The position numbers and the translations under genes were made by a program. From Oegoconia quadripuncta (taxonomy: Eukaryota > Arthropoda > Insecta > Lepidoptera > Autostichidae): DNA of 64,000 nucleotides. Each line of letters opens with the position of its first letter. Within the stretch, counting starts at the first letter, position 1. Location of the stretch: contig OX438754.1 in NCBI GenBank assembly GCA_949316235.1, positions 1 through 64,000 on the forward strand, given 5' to 3'. Under the pieces are notes generated by a model. The model did no database searches. It was given only the letters and a program-made list of their open reading frames with translations, and was not told the origin of the DNA. Below are positions 11,096 through 21,096 of the stretch, one piece after another.

Positions 11096-11428
11096 AAAAT
11101 TTTATAATTCCGCGGGTCAAGTATCTCGGCTAATACTCACAATATTTATACTTAATCATTTATTGGAAGAAGCACAAACAATTCAATGCACATCAAGTAA
11201 GTTGCACACACATGTGCATATTGTTGGTGTTGCTGTATATCGACAATGGGTACACCATACATTACAGTAAGTGGTGTGCTACCAACTATGTTATATTCAC
11301 AACAACTACCACCAACCCACCACAGCTCATTTATTTTATTCGGAACACCAACAGCAGAAATAAAAAGGTTAGGTACCTACATAAAATATCTCAACAAAGT
11401 CATTAAAAGGTATTCGCAGATACATTCT

Positions 11429-11574
11429 GGACCCCTATTCTCGCACACTCGACATTTGTCTATCGATAGACATTGGCATGTCTATCTCTTTCACACTTAT
11501 ATACGTGTGTAAAAGTGACAAACCTATTGATGTCGTTCGACATTGAAATCTCGAGTATGTGAGAATCAGGCTCC
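11429..11574. mobile_element. Short MITE, copy 1
   Basis: A 146-bp element whose two ends are imperfect inverted repeats (CTATTCTCGCACACTCGA against the reverse complement of TCGAGTATGTGAGAATCAGG). A near-identical copy lies at 20001-20140, showing it is dispersed. It is noncoding. Confidence 0.75.
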
Positions 11575-11622
11575 TGATTAGACTTATCACAAAAAGAAGA
11601 AATACACTCTCCGGGATGAGGT

Positions 11623-11755
11623 TGTAGTATGTGACGCACCTCCGCCTTATGTAACTTTAGTATATAAGCAATTGCACCGCATTATCGCCCTTCATTATAC
11701 GTATAGCACGAGTCAATTGTGTTTCCTTCATTGCGCACCTGGTTCCCACATTGCA
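11623..11755 (+). repeat. 5' LTR of the short LTR element
   Basis: A 133-bp TG...CA repeat, identical to 13597-13729. Confidence 0.93.
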
Positions 11756-11773
11756 TGGCGACCCTGCCAGGAT
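11756..11773 (+). promoter_or_regulatory. Primer-binding site of the short LTR element
   Basis: TGGCGACCCTGCCAGG begins immediately after the LTR. The TGGCGACC start resembles the tRNA-Arg-type PBS of some insect gypsy elements; the exact tRNA is inferred. Confidence 0.65.
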
Positions 11774-13596
11774 GTAAGTTATAGATATTATGATGCGTGA
11801 GCGCAAGCACGGTATACAACATAAAGGTACATTGAGAGTCACATCCTTCGCTCGATCATGGTGTAAACTACGTTTCTCTGTGAGAGCTGTTGGAGACTTA
11901 TGTGTCTTAAAACTGATGGCCTCAAATTAATATAGGGTGTGCGCACAACCCATACTAGACACATAGATGTCTAAGTATTATTAATTTATTGAAATATGAG
12001 TATATTCAAAATGATTTGTACCTTAATAACTAGTGGGACCGGCCGGCCCAAGTGAAAAGTTGAATATATCTAAAGGATATATGTATGTATACCGATGCGC
12101 AGTCTTTGAATGGATATATAAAATATAATATGAGTATGATAAGGGAACGTTAGGAGATGATATTTTAGTACGATGATGATATTATTACTATTATATGGAA
12201 TAAAGAATGGATAGATTAGTAAATGGTTACTGTGATGGTAATGGTAAGAAAAATACAGAAGGAAATCGAGATGTGTTGATTTCATTTGAGGTAAAATGAG
12301 GTATTACTTTATAGCATTTCCCTTTATATTTCCTTTTATTTATTTTGTTATGAAAAAAAAAATACAGTTTATGTCACTTCTCGTTAGATGAATATTTACA
12401 TTTTAGTGCAGTCTCATTATTTTTATACAAATATTCATATTAATTTATTCATGCTTTTATGAGTTAATATTAGGAATTAATAAATAATATTTTTATACAT
12501 GTGAAGTTCCAAATATAAAATATCATTAATTGTATTGTTATAGAATATTAATTCATCGTCATATTATAATTATTTTGCTATTATGTTGTTTGTTTATTTT
12601 TTTCCAAAAATATTGTCAATAATGCGCATAGACACTAATTAATAATAATAACTATTTATGCCTTTTATATCTTTGGATTCTTGTTGTTTATTCGAATTTG
12701 TTTTTAAGACAGGGTTCTGTCTATTTTTTATGTAATTACATATTTGCTTTACTACACACATAGAACTTATGTACCTACTTATATTTAATTATTTCACAGT
12801 GACCATGTGTATTTCTTAAAATCCTGATATCTTTCACGATTCTTCGTTTCTCAATATTGTCGGTATAAAGTTTTTATGTTGTTTCCATTTAATTAATTGA
12901 TTGTTTTATAATTGTTACTTGTAATAACATAATTATGTTTAGTGCTTTGTATATCTTATTATTGGCACATATGTATATCAAATCTGTTAGTACTTGTTAC
13001 ACGTTTGTTACTATGAGTTTAACAATTTGTGCTGTTGATATGTCTTATTAAATAAAATTAAAATGTATACAATTTACCTATGTTGGGAAATAAATTTAGT
13101 ACTTTAGTACATTTGAAGACAAAAAAAAAACATATTTACAGTTTTATGTCTATAAGGATTAATGATGAACACTCAAAATTCTTTTGCATTTTTTTTGCAG
13201 ACTTGTTATGTAATTAAACAATGAAAATTAAGTAGTTTAAAAATGGTGCAGATAAATAATATAGACATGTTACGTATTATTTCAAGTTATTTTAAAATGA
13301 TTTATAATAAGTAATATATACATTTTGAACCAGTCGGTACATATTGTGAATTTTGTTTTAATAAGCTTTATGTAAAATAGAAAACAGACATTTTATATAT
13401 GACATAAATAAGGATAAATATAATATAGTGTAATGAGTAACTACTGTGTGTCAAACAGATATAAAATTAAATATATAATTAACAAATGAAAAACGAAAAT
13501 TATTTATAACTAGTAGTTTAAATGTGTGTAGTATAAGAAAAAAAAAATACAAATATTGTTTAAAAAAAAAAAAAAAAAAAAAAAAAACGGTGGAGG

Positions 13597-13729
13597 TGTA
13601 GTATGTGACGCACCTCCGCCTTATGTAACTTTAGTATATAAGCAATTGCACCGCATTATCGCCCTTCATTATACGTATAGCACGAGTCAATTGTGTTTCC
13701 TTCATTGCGCACCTGGTTCCCACATTGCA
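13597..13729 (+). repeat. 3' LTR of the short LTR element
   Basis: A 133-bp repeat, identical to the 5' LTR, followed directly by the AGGT duplication. Confidence 0.93.
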
Positions 13730-13733
13730 AGGT

Positions 13734-14235
13734 CCCTAGAGTGAGTCGTGCTCGAGGTGGGGCCAAAGAATTTAGTTGTGAATAATTGTTAAAGTTCCGT
13801 GTTCCTTAGATAGTTTGTTAAATAAGAGGGCCGACTCGAATGAGAAATTTATTTGTACGATAGTTGGTGCTTGCTCGGAGGCATGCCGAGAGTTCACTGT
13901 ATCGAATGGATAGTCTGTGATTTCGGAGGGGGACACACGTGGACTTGAAATATAGGACATTATCTAGGTCAGACATCAGTCTCTAAGAGTTTGTTTTTTT
14001 CTTTTTTGTCACAACAATTCTAAGACTCGGTAATGTAGAAAATCTTTGGGGAGAAAATACACTTTACATATAGGGATTTATTTATTTTTTAATTAGTGTT
14101 CAGCATTGTGCGGCTTCATCCCTTCACTCGTGCACAATCACCGAGTTTTGCCGCACAATATTCAGCCTCCGGTACGCATCGAAACTCGAAATAATAAGTA
14201 TAAAAACACCACATCACGTAAAGTAAAATAATTTA
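13734..14235. other. Cdk2 downstream region/3' UTR
   Basis: AT-rich noncoding sequence. TTTATT runs (AATAAA on the minus strand) near 14080-14092 are alternative poly(A) signals for Cdk2. About 14098-14176 is a diverged piece of repeat family A. Confidence 0.5.
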
Positions 14236-17200
14236 TTATGCAAGTCTGGAGGCGGGCGGTCCCGGGGCGGGCGAGGGACGCGGGGCGGGCGGGGCGGGCA
14301 GGTCGGGCGGCACGCGCGGCGCGTGCGCCAGGTAGGGGTGGGCGAGCGCGGCGCGGGCCGGCACGCGCTCGCTGGGCTCGTAGCGCAGCATGGCCTCGAA
14401 CAGGGCGGCGGCGGGGGCGTGCGGCGCGGCGCGGGCGGCGGGCGGCAGCAGCGCGCGCGCGGGCCGCGGGGGCCAGCGCGGGAAGGCGGCGCGGTAGTCG
14501 GGCAGGCGGCGCGCGCCCGGCCACAGCTCGCCGCCGGGCGTGCCCAGCGCGCGGAACACGCGGAACAGCTGGTCGATCTCGCTGTCGCCCGGGAACAGCG
14601 TGCGCCCGCTCACCTGCGGGCGGTGGGCGGTGGGGGAGGTCAGCGGCGGCGGCCGATATCGCGGGCGCGCCATGTCACATCACGGGCGAAACTCAAACTC
14701 GACATTGAAATCCCGCAAACACCGGACCTCCTCCTCGCTAGTGATCGAGCCTACATATTAACTTTTATACGGAGTCGTAACAATTCTGTGACGGAGTCCC
14801 CTTTTGTGACAGCTCCGTTACATGTTCCAAACTACGGTATCCCGTAAAATTGAAAAATGTAAATTCCCATTTTCGCGCTGCGCCAGTCAGACTTTAGACG
14901 TGAAAAAAACAAAAAGAAGTTCTCAATTCGTCACATATATGTTTTTATTCTATGAATGTAAAATATTTATTTACAAAAGCGTCGGTGGCTCAACGGTTAA
15001 GACGCGGTCTCCCAATTTGGGAGGTCCGGGTTCAATTCCCAGACTGGCCATGTACCAATGAGTTTCATATATTAAATTTAGTAAACGTACCTAGGGGTAC
15101 CTAGTGGACATCTAAGCTGATTTGGCCATGTATTCACATCGTACCACCCTGCGGGTGGGGGGAGGGGGGGAGGGGAGGGCGACCCATCTACCACGCTACA
15201 CTCTTACGTCCATATCTCCATAAGTTTAGCAAGTAGGTTGTATTTAGTATCGTCATCGTATAACGATCCTTCAATGACGGCAGGTTCAGTTATTGGAGTC
15301 TTAGCTCATGACTTTTTGCGGAAACTTAACAGTATTTTTGTAGCTTTTCTAAGGACACTTTCTAGAAGGTCAGTGTCCTTGCAAAAGCAGGGGTTCCATA
15401 CTTGAAAAGCGTATTTGAGCAACGGCATCACATTAAATCAAAGGTTTTAAGCAGTGTGCTGGGTGTCACACATTGGAAATAATGTAGAGCAAGCTTTGCC
15501 AATATTAGAAAGATTTTTCATTGCTTTGAATGACAAGTAAGTGAAGTGGTGATTTGATTTGTGATTTGAAGTAATGTAAGTAATTGTTGGGGTGCATGTC
15601 GTTATTTTAAAGCGTTTTTACTAAACAAAACTGTCTTTTCAAATGAAAATTATGGAAATACCAATTTGAACTCACGTGTTTAAATATAAGCTGGAATTGT
15701 GGTTATCTCTGTGGCAGTACAAACAAACAAACCATAACCACAAATATTAGTTTTAATATTCTGAATTATCTCTAAATTTTCTTTTAGAATGCTATATCTG
15801 CATATAGAAGCACCTATACTAATCAGTGTCATTATTAAACAATGAGTGCCAAATCCTATCCGAAATATGTAGGAACTTCTTCTATCGCTGCTCCGCCGCG
15901 CGACGCAAATTGTTTTTTTTTACACACTTATAAGTTAAATCTATAAGGAAAGATTGTTATATATTTGAAATAAACAGGGCTACTCGTATTTACACATATT
16001 TATTGTTATAAAGCATAATCTCGTGGTTTAGCTGTGGACATAGATTTTGTATAAATTGCAATTTAATTTTTTTCTATGAACGAGTGTAAACGTTGTTCCA
16101 GAAGTGCATTCTCCGTCCTTTAGTTATACGACGACGATACCAAACATGACCTACTTACTAAACTTATGGAGATGGCTGGGTTCCCCTCCACCCCCTCCCC
16201 CCACCTACCTGCAGGGTGGTACCACGTGGGTACAGGGCTAAATCAGGTACGCCTGTGCCAAGTGGCTTCCTTTGTTGAAGATTTGCAAGGTTAATGACAC
16301 TAAATACCCAGCTAATTGGGGAACCTGGAACTCGATAAGTAACCGAGGAATATTTTTTATAATTGTTTAGCAGCAATTGTGTATATACCTACTAAAAATT
16401 AATATATTCGACAAAGTGATCATTTAACATGTTGTGTTTGACTTTGCAGTATAGGAATAAAATAGTAAGACAGTGAATTTGGTAAATCAAGCATTTTATT
16501 TGGATCCTCAACTTTTCTCCATGTTTGAAAAATAAGAAAGACAGTATTTAATACCCGTAGCTATGAAACTAAAGCAGCCAATAGAATAGAACTGGCTGAA
16601 AATTTTCATTCAGCCTAAGAAGACATATTTTAAAAAGGGTTTACTTGTATTGTGCTATTTGCGGTAATCTTACCCCAGAGTAAAATTTTACCAGAATTTT
16701 ATCAGAATTATCGCTCCACGCACTCCTGACAAAAAGGGTCTTAACAGACAGACAGACAACGAAGTGGTCCTGTAAAAGTTCCTTTTTGCCTTTTGAGAGA
16801 TGGCATCCCATAAAACCATTCCATAGCCATTTTAAAGTACAAAGTTTTTGTTGTTTTATTTTATACAGTTGATTTATTTTATTTTGTATGGACCATGAAC
16901 TTTTTACAGACGCTACTACATGTCAAAATCACCACCTTATAGCTTAATATTTCATAAACGAACATCTAATTAAAGAATGATATATTTACAGGCGAGGTTC
17001 CAGATGTCGCCGTCGCAAGAGGGCAGAGGGAGTACTCAGTACTCACCATCACGACGTATTTACAAACGAGGCTCTAGACGTCGCCATCATCGCGGGATAC
17101 AGGGCAGAGAGAGTTTTCAGTGACCACCATTACCATGTAGATACAGGCGATGCTCTAGACGTCGCCGTCGTCGAGGGATGGAGGGCAGAGGGGGTACGCA

Positions 17201-19325
17201 GTACTCACCATCACCATGTAGATACAGGCGATGCTCTAGACGTCGTCGGTAGGGCAGTATAGAGGGCAGAGGGGTTACTCAGTACTCACCATATCTGCAT
17301 AAACACAGGCGAGGCTCCAGACGTCGTGGTCGCCGCAAGATAGAGGGCAGAGGGGGTACTCAATACTCACCATCTCCGCGTAAATGCAGGCGAGGCTCCA
17401 AACGTCAACGGCGGTGGAGTAGAACTTGGCGCCGAGCAGGATCTCGGGCGCGCGGTACCAGAGCGTGACGACCTCGTGCGTGTAGGTCCGCACGGGGATG
17501 CCGAAGGCGCGCGCGAGGCCGAAGTCGGCCAGCTTAATGCGGCCTTCCGCATCTACCAGCAGATTCTGCGGCTTCAGGTCGCGGTGCAGCACGCGCTGCC
17601 CGTGGCAGTACGCCAGCCCCTCCAGCAGTTGTCGGAGATAGCTCTGCAATTGCGAACTAAAATTAAGATATGACATTGTGAACGATGCAATTTATCAAAT
17701 CCATGTTTGCATGTAAACGATATAAGATTTACGAGTCACGTCACAGGTACTATTCCCAGCAGGGTACATGTTCAGTACTCAGTTTGGTTGGTTAGGGTAT
17801 TTTTAAATGTCCACCTGGCCAGCTACTACCATCTAACCTAAGTTTGCCGCCGAGCAACAATGATGATAATATTGTTCATTGTGTTCCTGCTGTTACAGTA
17901 GCCAGTTACTTAAAATTTAACTGAATGAACATTAAAGCACAAAGGGACAATGAACTTCGACAAAGCAATCTGTTTGATTAGTGGTCTGATATGAGATGAA
18001 CGGGTTGGCTTTAAACCAACACATATGTTTACATATTACAAGTCATGTAGGGAAAAGATTCTACACCACTCAAACCTATTTGCATTACACCTAAAAAAAC
18101 CATCTAGCAACTAGTCGTCGGCTGAAGCGGAAATATCCCCAGGACTGCAAAATCAAAATCGATGAAATAATAGGATGTAGCAAGCCTTCCATGTCACAAT
18201 CACCAGACACACCCTTACCAAATGTCCCATCTGAAGGCGATAAGAAGTAGAAGAGATGTAAAAAAAAAGAAATATTTAAGCCCTTTTTTCAGAATGTTGT
18301 TCAAGCGTAGATCTGTGCTTGAGCATAGTTAGAAAGAGATGCCACTGTACAAGTTACATAAAACTGTCCCTTTTTAACTCTTCTCAAGTGGAGATCTTTG
18401 CTTGAGTAACATTCTGAAATACAGGCCTAAATGTACAAAGAGTCATAACATCATTCAATCATTTTACACTATAAATGGCAATCGATTGACTGAAGTGGAA
18501 ACAATCATAAAGACGCAAGCATTCTTAGATAAAAAACTGACTTTTACTCCTCATTCAGATAGGACAAATTAGTAAAGCTTCGGGAATGTTAGGGTTTGTT
18601 ATTCGTAACGCCGTGATTGACACACACTGATATAAGCAATTGATCATATAGAACTAAAGGTAAGTGAGAGTCCTTGCCGGTTATTATAGGTGAACTGAAA
18701 GAGCAAGCAAGTGGTACACCTTCAAACATTGGCAACTGCAATTGGCCATATCCATATCCTTATCACCTTCACAAGATCGAGGCGCAGCGGTCCCTTGGTA
18801 AGGTCCATGAGTCGTTTGAGGTCCATGTGTAGAAATTCGAAGACGAGGAACAGCTTACTGTCCGTTAGGAGCACGTCGAGCAATCGCACCACACCGGGGT
18901 GGTGCAGGGAGCGCAGCACGGAGATCTCGCGCAGCGCCGTCGAAGGCACACCCTCCGGTTCACTGCAACACACCACCGATCGACCGCCATTGTTTAGAAG
19001 TTACAACCACGACTTCACAGTTATGGGTTATGTCCGAATAATGTTATTAATATTGTTGTTGCTATATGTCTATGTCTTATCGGTAAATAATCGGTAAACT
19101 ATCCAACCAATGAGATTAGCAAGAAAACTGTTAAAGATAGAATTAGTTCATCAATTAAAAAAAAAACAATGGACAGATGTGGATTGTCAACTTTCGCGCC
19201 AAAACTTACTTTTCGAGTTTTATTTTCTTCAAAGCAATTTGTTTTCCAGTAATTCGATCAGTTGCTTTGTACACAACTCCATAGGTCCCTTCTCCAATTT
19301 TCTCTACTCTTGAAAAATTCTCCAT
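14236..19325 (-). CDS. Cdk2: Cyclin-dependent kinase 2, four coding exons
   Basis: This is a Ser/Thr kinase partnered by cyclin E/A at the G1/S transition. Minus-strand exons: 19210-19325, 18767-18962, 17371-17643, 14236-14613. They join in phase to 320 codons plus a TAA stop, slightly longer than the roughly 300 aa of the family. [16 protein letters not shown] carries the Gly loop with inhibitory T14/Y15; the catalytic Lys is in IALKKIKLE. The cyclin-binding helix reads [10 protein letters not shown], not [37 protein letters not shown] and WYRAPE are intact. [21 protein letters not shown] follows. Substrate-type sequence supports Cdk2 over Cdk1. The C terminus is replaced by an Ala/Pro-rich extension. 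Intron 3 starts with degenerate duplications of the end of exon 3. An AATAAA on the minus strand overlaps the stop codon (14232-14237). Confidence 0.95.
14983..15058 (+). mobile_element. tRNA-like SINE head in Cdk2 intron 3
   Basis: This contains a pol III A box (TGGCTCAACGGTTAAG) and B box (GGGTTCAATTCCC) about 35 bp apart, with a short tRNA-like stem between. No clean acceptor stem pairs, so it is a tRNA-derived SINE and not a functional tRNA gene. It differs in sequence from the family at 48745. Confidence 0.6.
15117..15285. repeat. Left arm of a long inverted repeat in Cdk2 intron 3
   Basis: This matches the reverse complement of 16111-16246: CTGATTT near the outer edge, GTACCACCCTGC, a G-rich run, then CCATAAGTTTAG and AAGTAGGT. 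The arms are diverged and about 0.8 kb apart, so this is either an old foldback transposon or two opposed repeat copies. Confidence 0.65.
15286..16110. other. Loop between inverted-repeat arms in Cdk2 intron 3
   Basis: AT-rich sequence without a usable ORF or recognised repeat. Confidence 0.5.
16111..16246. repeat. Right arm of the long inverted repeat in Cdk2 intron 3
   Basis: Reverse-complement partner of 15117-15285. It includes AAACTTATGGAGATGG, a C-rich run and GCAGGGTGGTACC. Confidence 0.65.
16247..16984. other. Cdk2 intron 3, no features seen
   Basis: AT-rich intronic sequence. I found neither exons nor a recognisable repeat. Confidence 0.5.
16985..17370 (-). repeat. Five degenerate tandem copies of the Cdk2 exon 3 end with its 5' splice site
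   Basis: About 80-bp units lie directly downstream of exon 3 on the minus strand. Each contains a diverged copy of the exon end ([12 protein letters not shown] in the real exon; [12 protein letters not shown] in the first copy; stops in later copies). Four of the five retain a strong donor, ATG|GTGAGTACT. No acceptor AG preceded by a pyrimidine tract lies between units, so they are not alternative exons. Divergence increases with distance from the true exon. Confidence 0.85.
17741..17910 (+). mobile_element. tRNA-derived SINE, partial copy in Cdk2 intron 2
   Basis: CCCAGCAGGGTACATGTTCA, CAGTTTGGTTGGTT, TGTCCACCTGGCCAGCTAC and the AGCAACAATGATGATA segment match the SINE at 48745-49072. The 3' third is missing. 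Confidence 0.7.
18275..18432. mobile_element. MITE with about 50-bp terminal inverted repeats in Cdk2 intron 2
   Basis: The left end (TTTCAGAATGTTGTTCAAGC, then AGATCT, then TTGAG) is mirrored by the right end (CTCAAG, AGATCT, GCTTGAGTAACATTCTGAAA). It is a 158-bp noncoding hairpin element. Confidence 0.7.
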
Positions 19326-19429
19326 ATAAGAATTCCACAAACTACAAAATTCAAACCAAGTTTCTACATTCCAGTTTCTTTACCTATCGGTAAATAGGTA
19401 GGTACTTAGGTACCCCTCCGTACGAGGCT

Positions 19430-19817
19430 ATTTTTTTTTTCATTTTATTCTCTCCTCTCGCAGAAGGCAAACGGATCTAAGCCTATACAGCCATGTCTTA
19501 TTACTCTTATTTCTTCAGTTTATAAGCCAAGTCAGTCTCAGTCGAATCAAGTAATTCGTCGTATACTTGGCGTACACAGAGTACAGAGTCCAGTCAGGGT
19601 CAAGTAATTCTTCAGTAAAGTGGCAGAATGCTTCACAAAAGATTTTGGCGGCTTCTTGTGGGAACCCGAAAGCTTCGTTACGCACTTTAATTTACACTTC
19701 CCTTCATTTGTACACCATCACTAACTTTTGCTGCACAATAAGCTTCAAAAGTCAGAATGCACAAATTATAAGAATTATAAAGTAAAATGCAACTCACTCG
19801 GCGAGAGCCTACCAAAA
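19430..19817. repeat. Dispersed repeat family A, copy 2
   Basis: About 390 bp homologous to 10203-10606. It begins at a T tract and is followed at 19822-19885 by the same secondary fragment seen at 10650-10735. It lies just upstream of Cdk2 exon 1. Confidence 0.8.
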
Positions 19818-20000
19818 AGACTTGTTTTTTTTTTGGTTCGTGCACTTAATGAACAGGCTAAGATCATTAGACCATGCCACCTCGTTTTTAGTATTTTTCC
19901 TTTCTTTAGTTGAAATCCGATTTTCTCTGTCCTCCGTTCCCACGCAAAAACTCTGCGGGTCAAGTATCTCGGCGCGCCTGTCAAATTTTCGAAATTACCA

Positions 20001-20140
20001 GGACCCCTATTCTCGCACACTCGACATTTGTCTATCGATAGACATTGGCATGTCTATCTCTTTCACACTTATATACGTGTGTAAAAGTGACACACGTATT
20101 GATGTCGTTCGACATTGAAATCTCGAGTATGTGAGAAAGC
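20001..20140. mobile_element. Short MITE, copy 2
   Basis: Near-identical to 11429-11574 (GGACCCCTATTCTCGCACAC through TCGAGTATGTGAGAA). Confidence 0.75.
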
Positions 20141-20157
20141 GGTGTTAAAAACGTTTA

Positions 20158-20640
20158 TAGATACTCTTCTACTGGGTGTATTTGTAATCTGTGAAAAGCA
20201 ATAGCTACGGGAATATATTATCTATGGATATAATGAATGAACACTACTACAGCTATAATACAAAAAATCAGAAAAATGTTACGAGTTGTAATATGTAGGT
20301 ATTTTTTTTTTTTTTTTATAGAGAGAGCGGCAAACGAGCATGCGGGTCACCTGATGAAAAGTAATCACCGCCGCCCAGGGACACTCGCAACACCAAAAGT
20401 GTCACAGATGCGTTGCCGGCCTTTGAGGAAGGTGTAGGCTCGTTTCTTGAAGGTTCCAATGTCGTACTCGTTCGGGAACACCGCTGCCGGAAGTCCGTTC
20501 CACAGGGTGGTCGTACGTGGTAAGAAGTTTCTTGAGAAACGTACAGTGGTAGACTTCCACTCATCCAGGTATACCTATATCCACGATATAATCATAAATT
20601 AAATTGATCATCATTCAATCTTATATAAAGTTTATACCGA
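20158..20640. repeat. Dispersed repeat family B, split by a LINE insertion
   Basis: 20158-20302 matches 45375-45520 (GTATTTGTAATCTGTGA, GGGAATATATTATCTATGGA, AATCAGAAAAATGTTA). The match resumes at about 20573 (CCTATATCCAC). A LINE fragment at 20303-20566 interrupts it. Confidence 0.7.
20303..20566 (-). mobile_element. 5'-truncated CR1/Jockey-type LINE 3' end with target-site duplication
   Basis: On the minus strand the frame reads [16 protein letters not shown], then [20 protein letters not shown] and a stop. This is the last part of a LINE ORF2, followed by a short 3' UTR and an A tract (T run at 20303-20318 on the plus strand). AGGTAT occurs on both sides (20297-20302 and 20567-20572), marking a target-site duplication within repeat family B. 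Confidence 0.8.
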
Positions 20641-21096
20641 CGTTCATCTCTTAATAAGTGTGAAATTCACCAGACTCTGTTCTTTCTTTATTTATGTCGT
20701 GAACCTAATTATTTTCTTTCTGGTACAACATAAAGCAGCCGGCGCTAATGCGAAAAAATCATCCTCACTTTCACTACTCGACATGTTTCTTCGTCTTACA
20801 TTTTTTTGTGAAATAGGCGTTGCAACGTGTCCACAAGCAACGGCCCAAAAGACTGTGCACACTTGTCGCGGCTGTTAGCCGCGTCCGATAGTTTGTTTCT
20901 GGCTTTATTCTTTTCTTTAGTTTTAGCCAAATATTAATGGCTTGAGTATGTCCTTTTTTAGTAAAATTCCAAATAGTAAAGTCTTCAGTTGAAATTCTAG
21001 TTACCGACTCATAGTCACACCAAGTTATCACACCAGTGTTACAAACAGGATTCTTTTTCTTGTTAGTCACACTCTGACGCCCCCCCCCCCCCCCCT
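20641..21096 (-). other. Possible transposase-derived relic, low certainty
   Basis: The minus strand has broken coding-like stretches: IWNFTKKGHTQAINIW at about 20920-20980 and a start-like MSSSESEDDFFALAPAAL at about 20725-20785. The composition recalls PIF/Harbinger-type proteins, but no diagnostic motif is visible. It ends at a C homopolymer (21079-21096). Confidence 0.25.

Larger units (their letters stand above)
11619..13733 (+). mobile_element. Complete short non-autonomous LTR retrotransposon with 4-bp target-site duplication
   Basis: Two 133-bp LTRs (11623-11755, 13597-13729) begin TGTAGTATG, end CATTGCA and are identical base for base. The element is flanked by AGGT on both sides (11619-11622 and 13730-13733), the 4-bp duplication typical of Ty3/gypsy integrases. 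A primer-binding site starting TGGCGACCCTGCCAGG follows LTR1 directly, and a purine-rich tract (GGTGGAGG) precedes LTR2. The 1.8-kb interior is AT-rich with no gag or pol, so it must be mobilised by another element. Identical LTRs indicate recent insertion. Orientation follows from the PBS and PPT. Confidence 0.93.

Noticed and set aside
14236..14847. Plus-strand Arg/Gly-rich ORFs opposite Cdk2 exon 4
   Set aside because: Antisense shadows of a GC-rich exon with no recognisable domain.
14983..15058. Functional tRNA gene
   Set aside because: A and B boxes are present but the acceptor arms do not pair properly; it fits a tRNA-derived SINE head.
17041..17300. Alternative Cdk2 exons
   Set aside because: The duplicated units keep donors but have no acceptor, and most contain in-frame stops.
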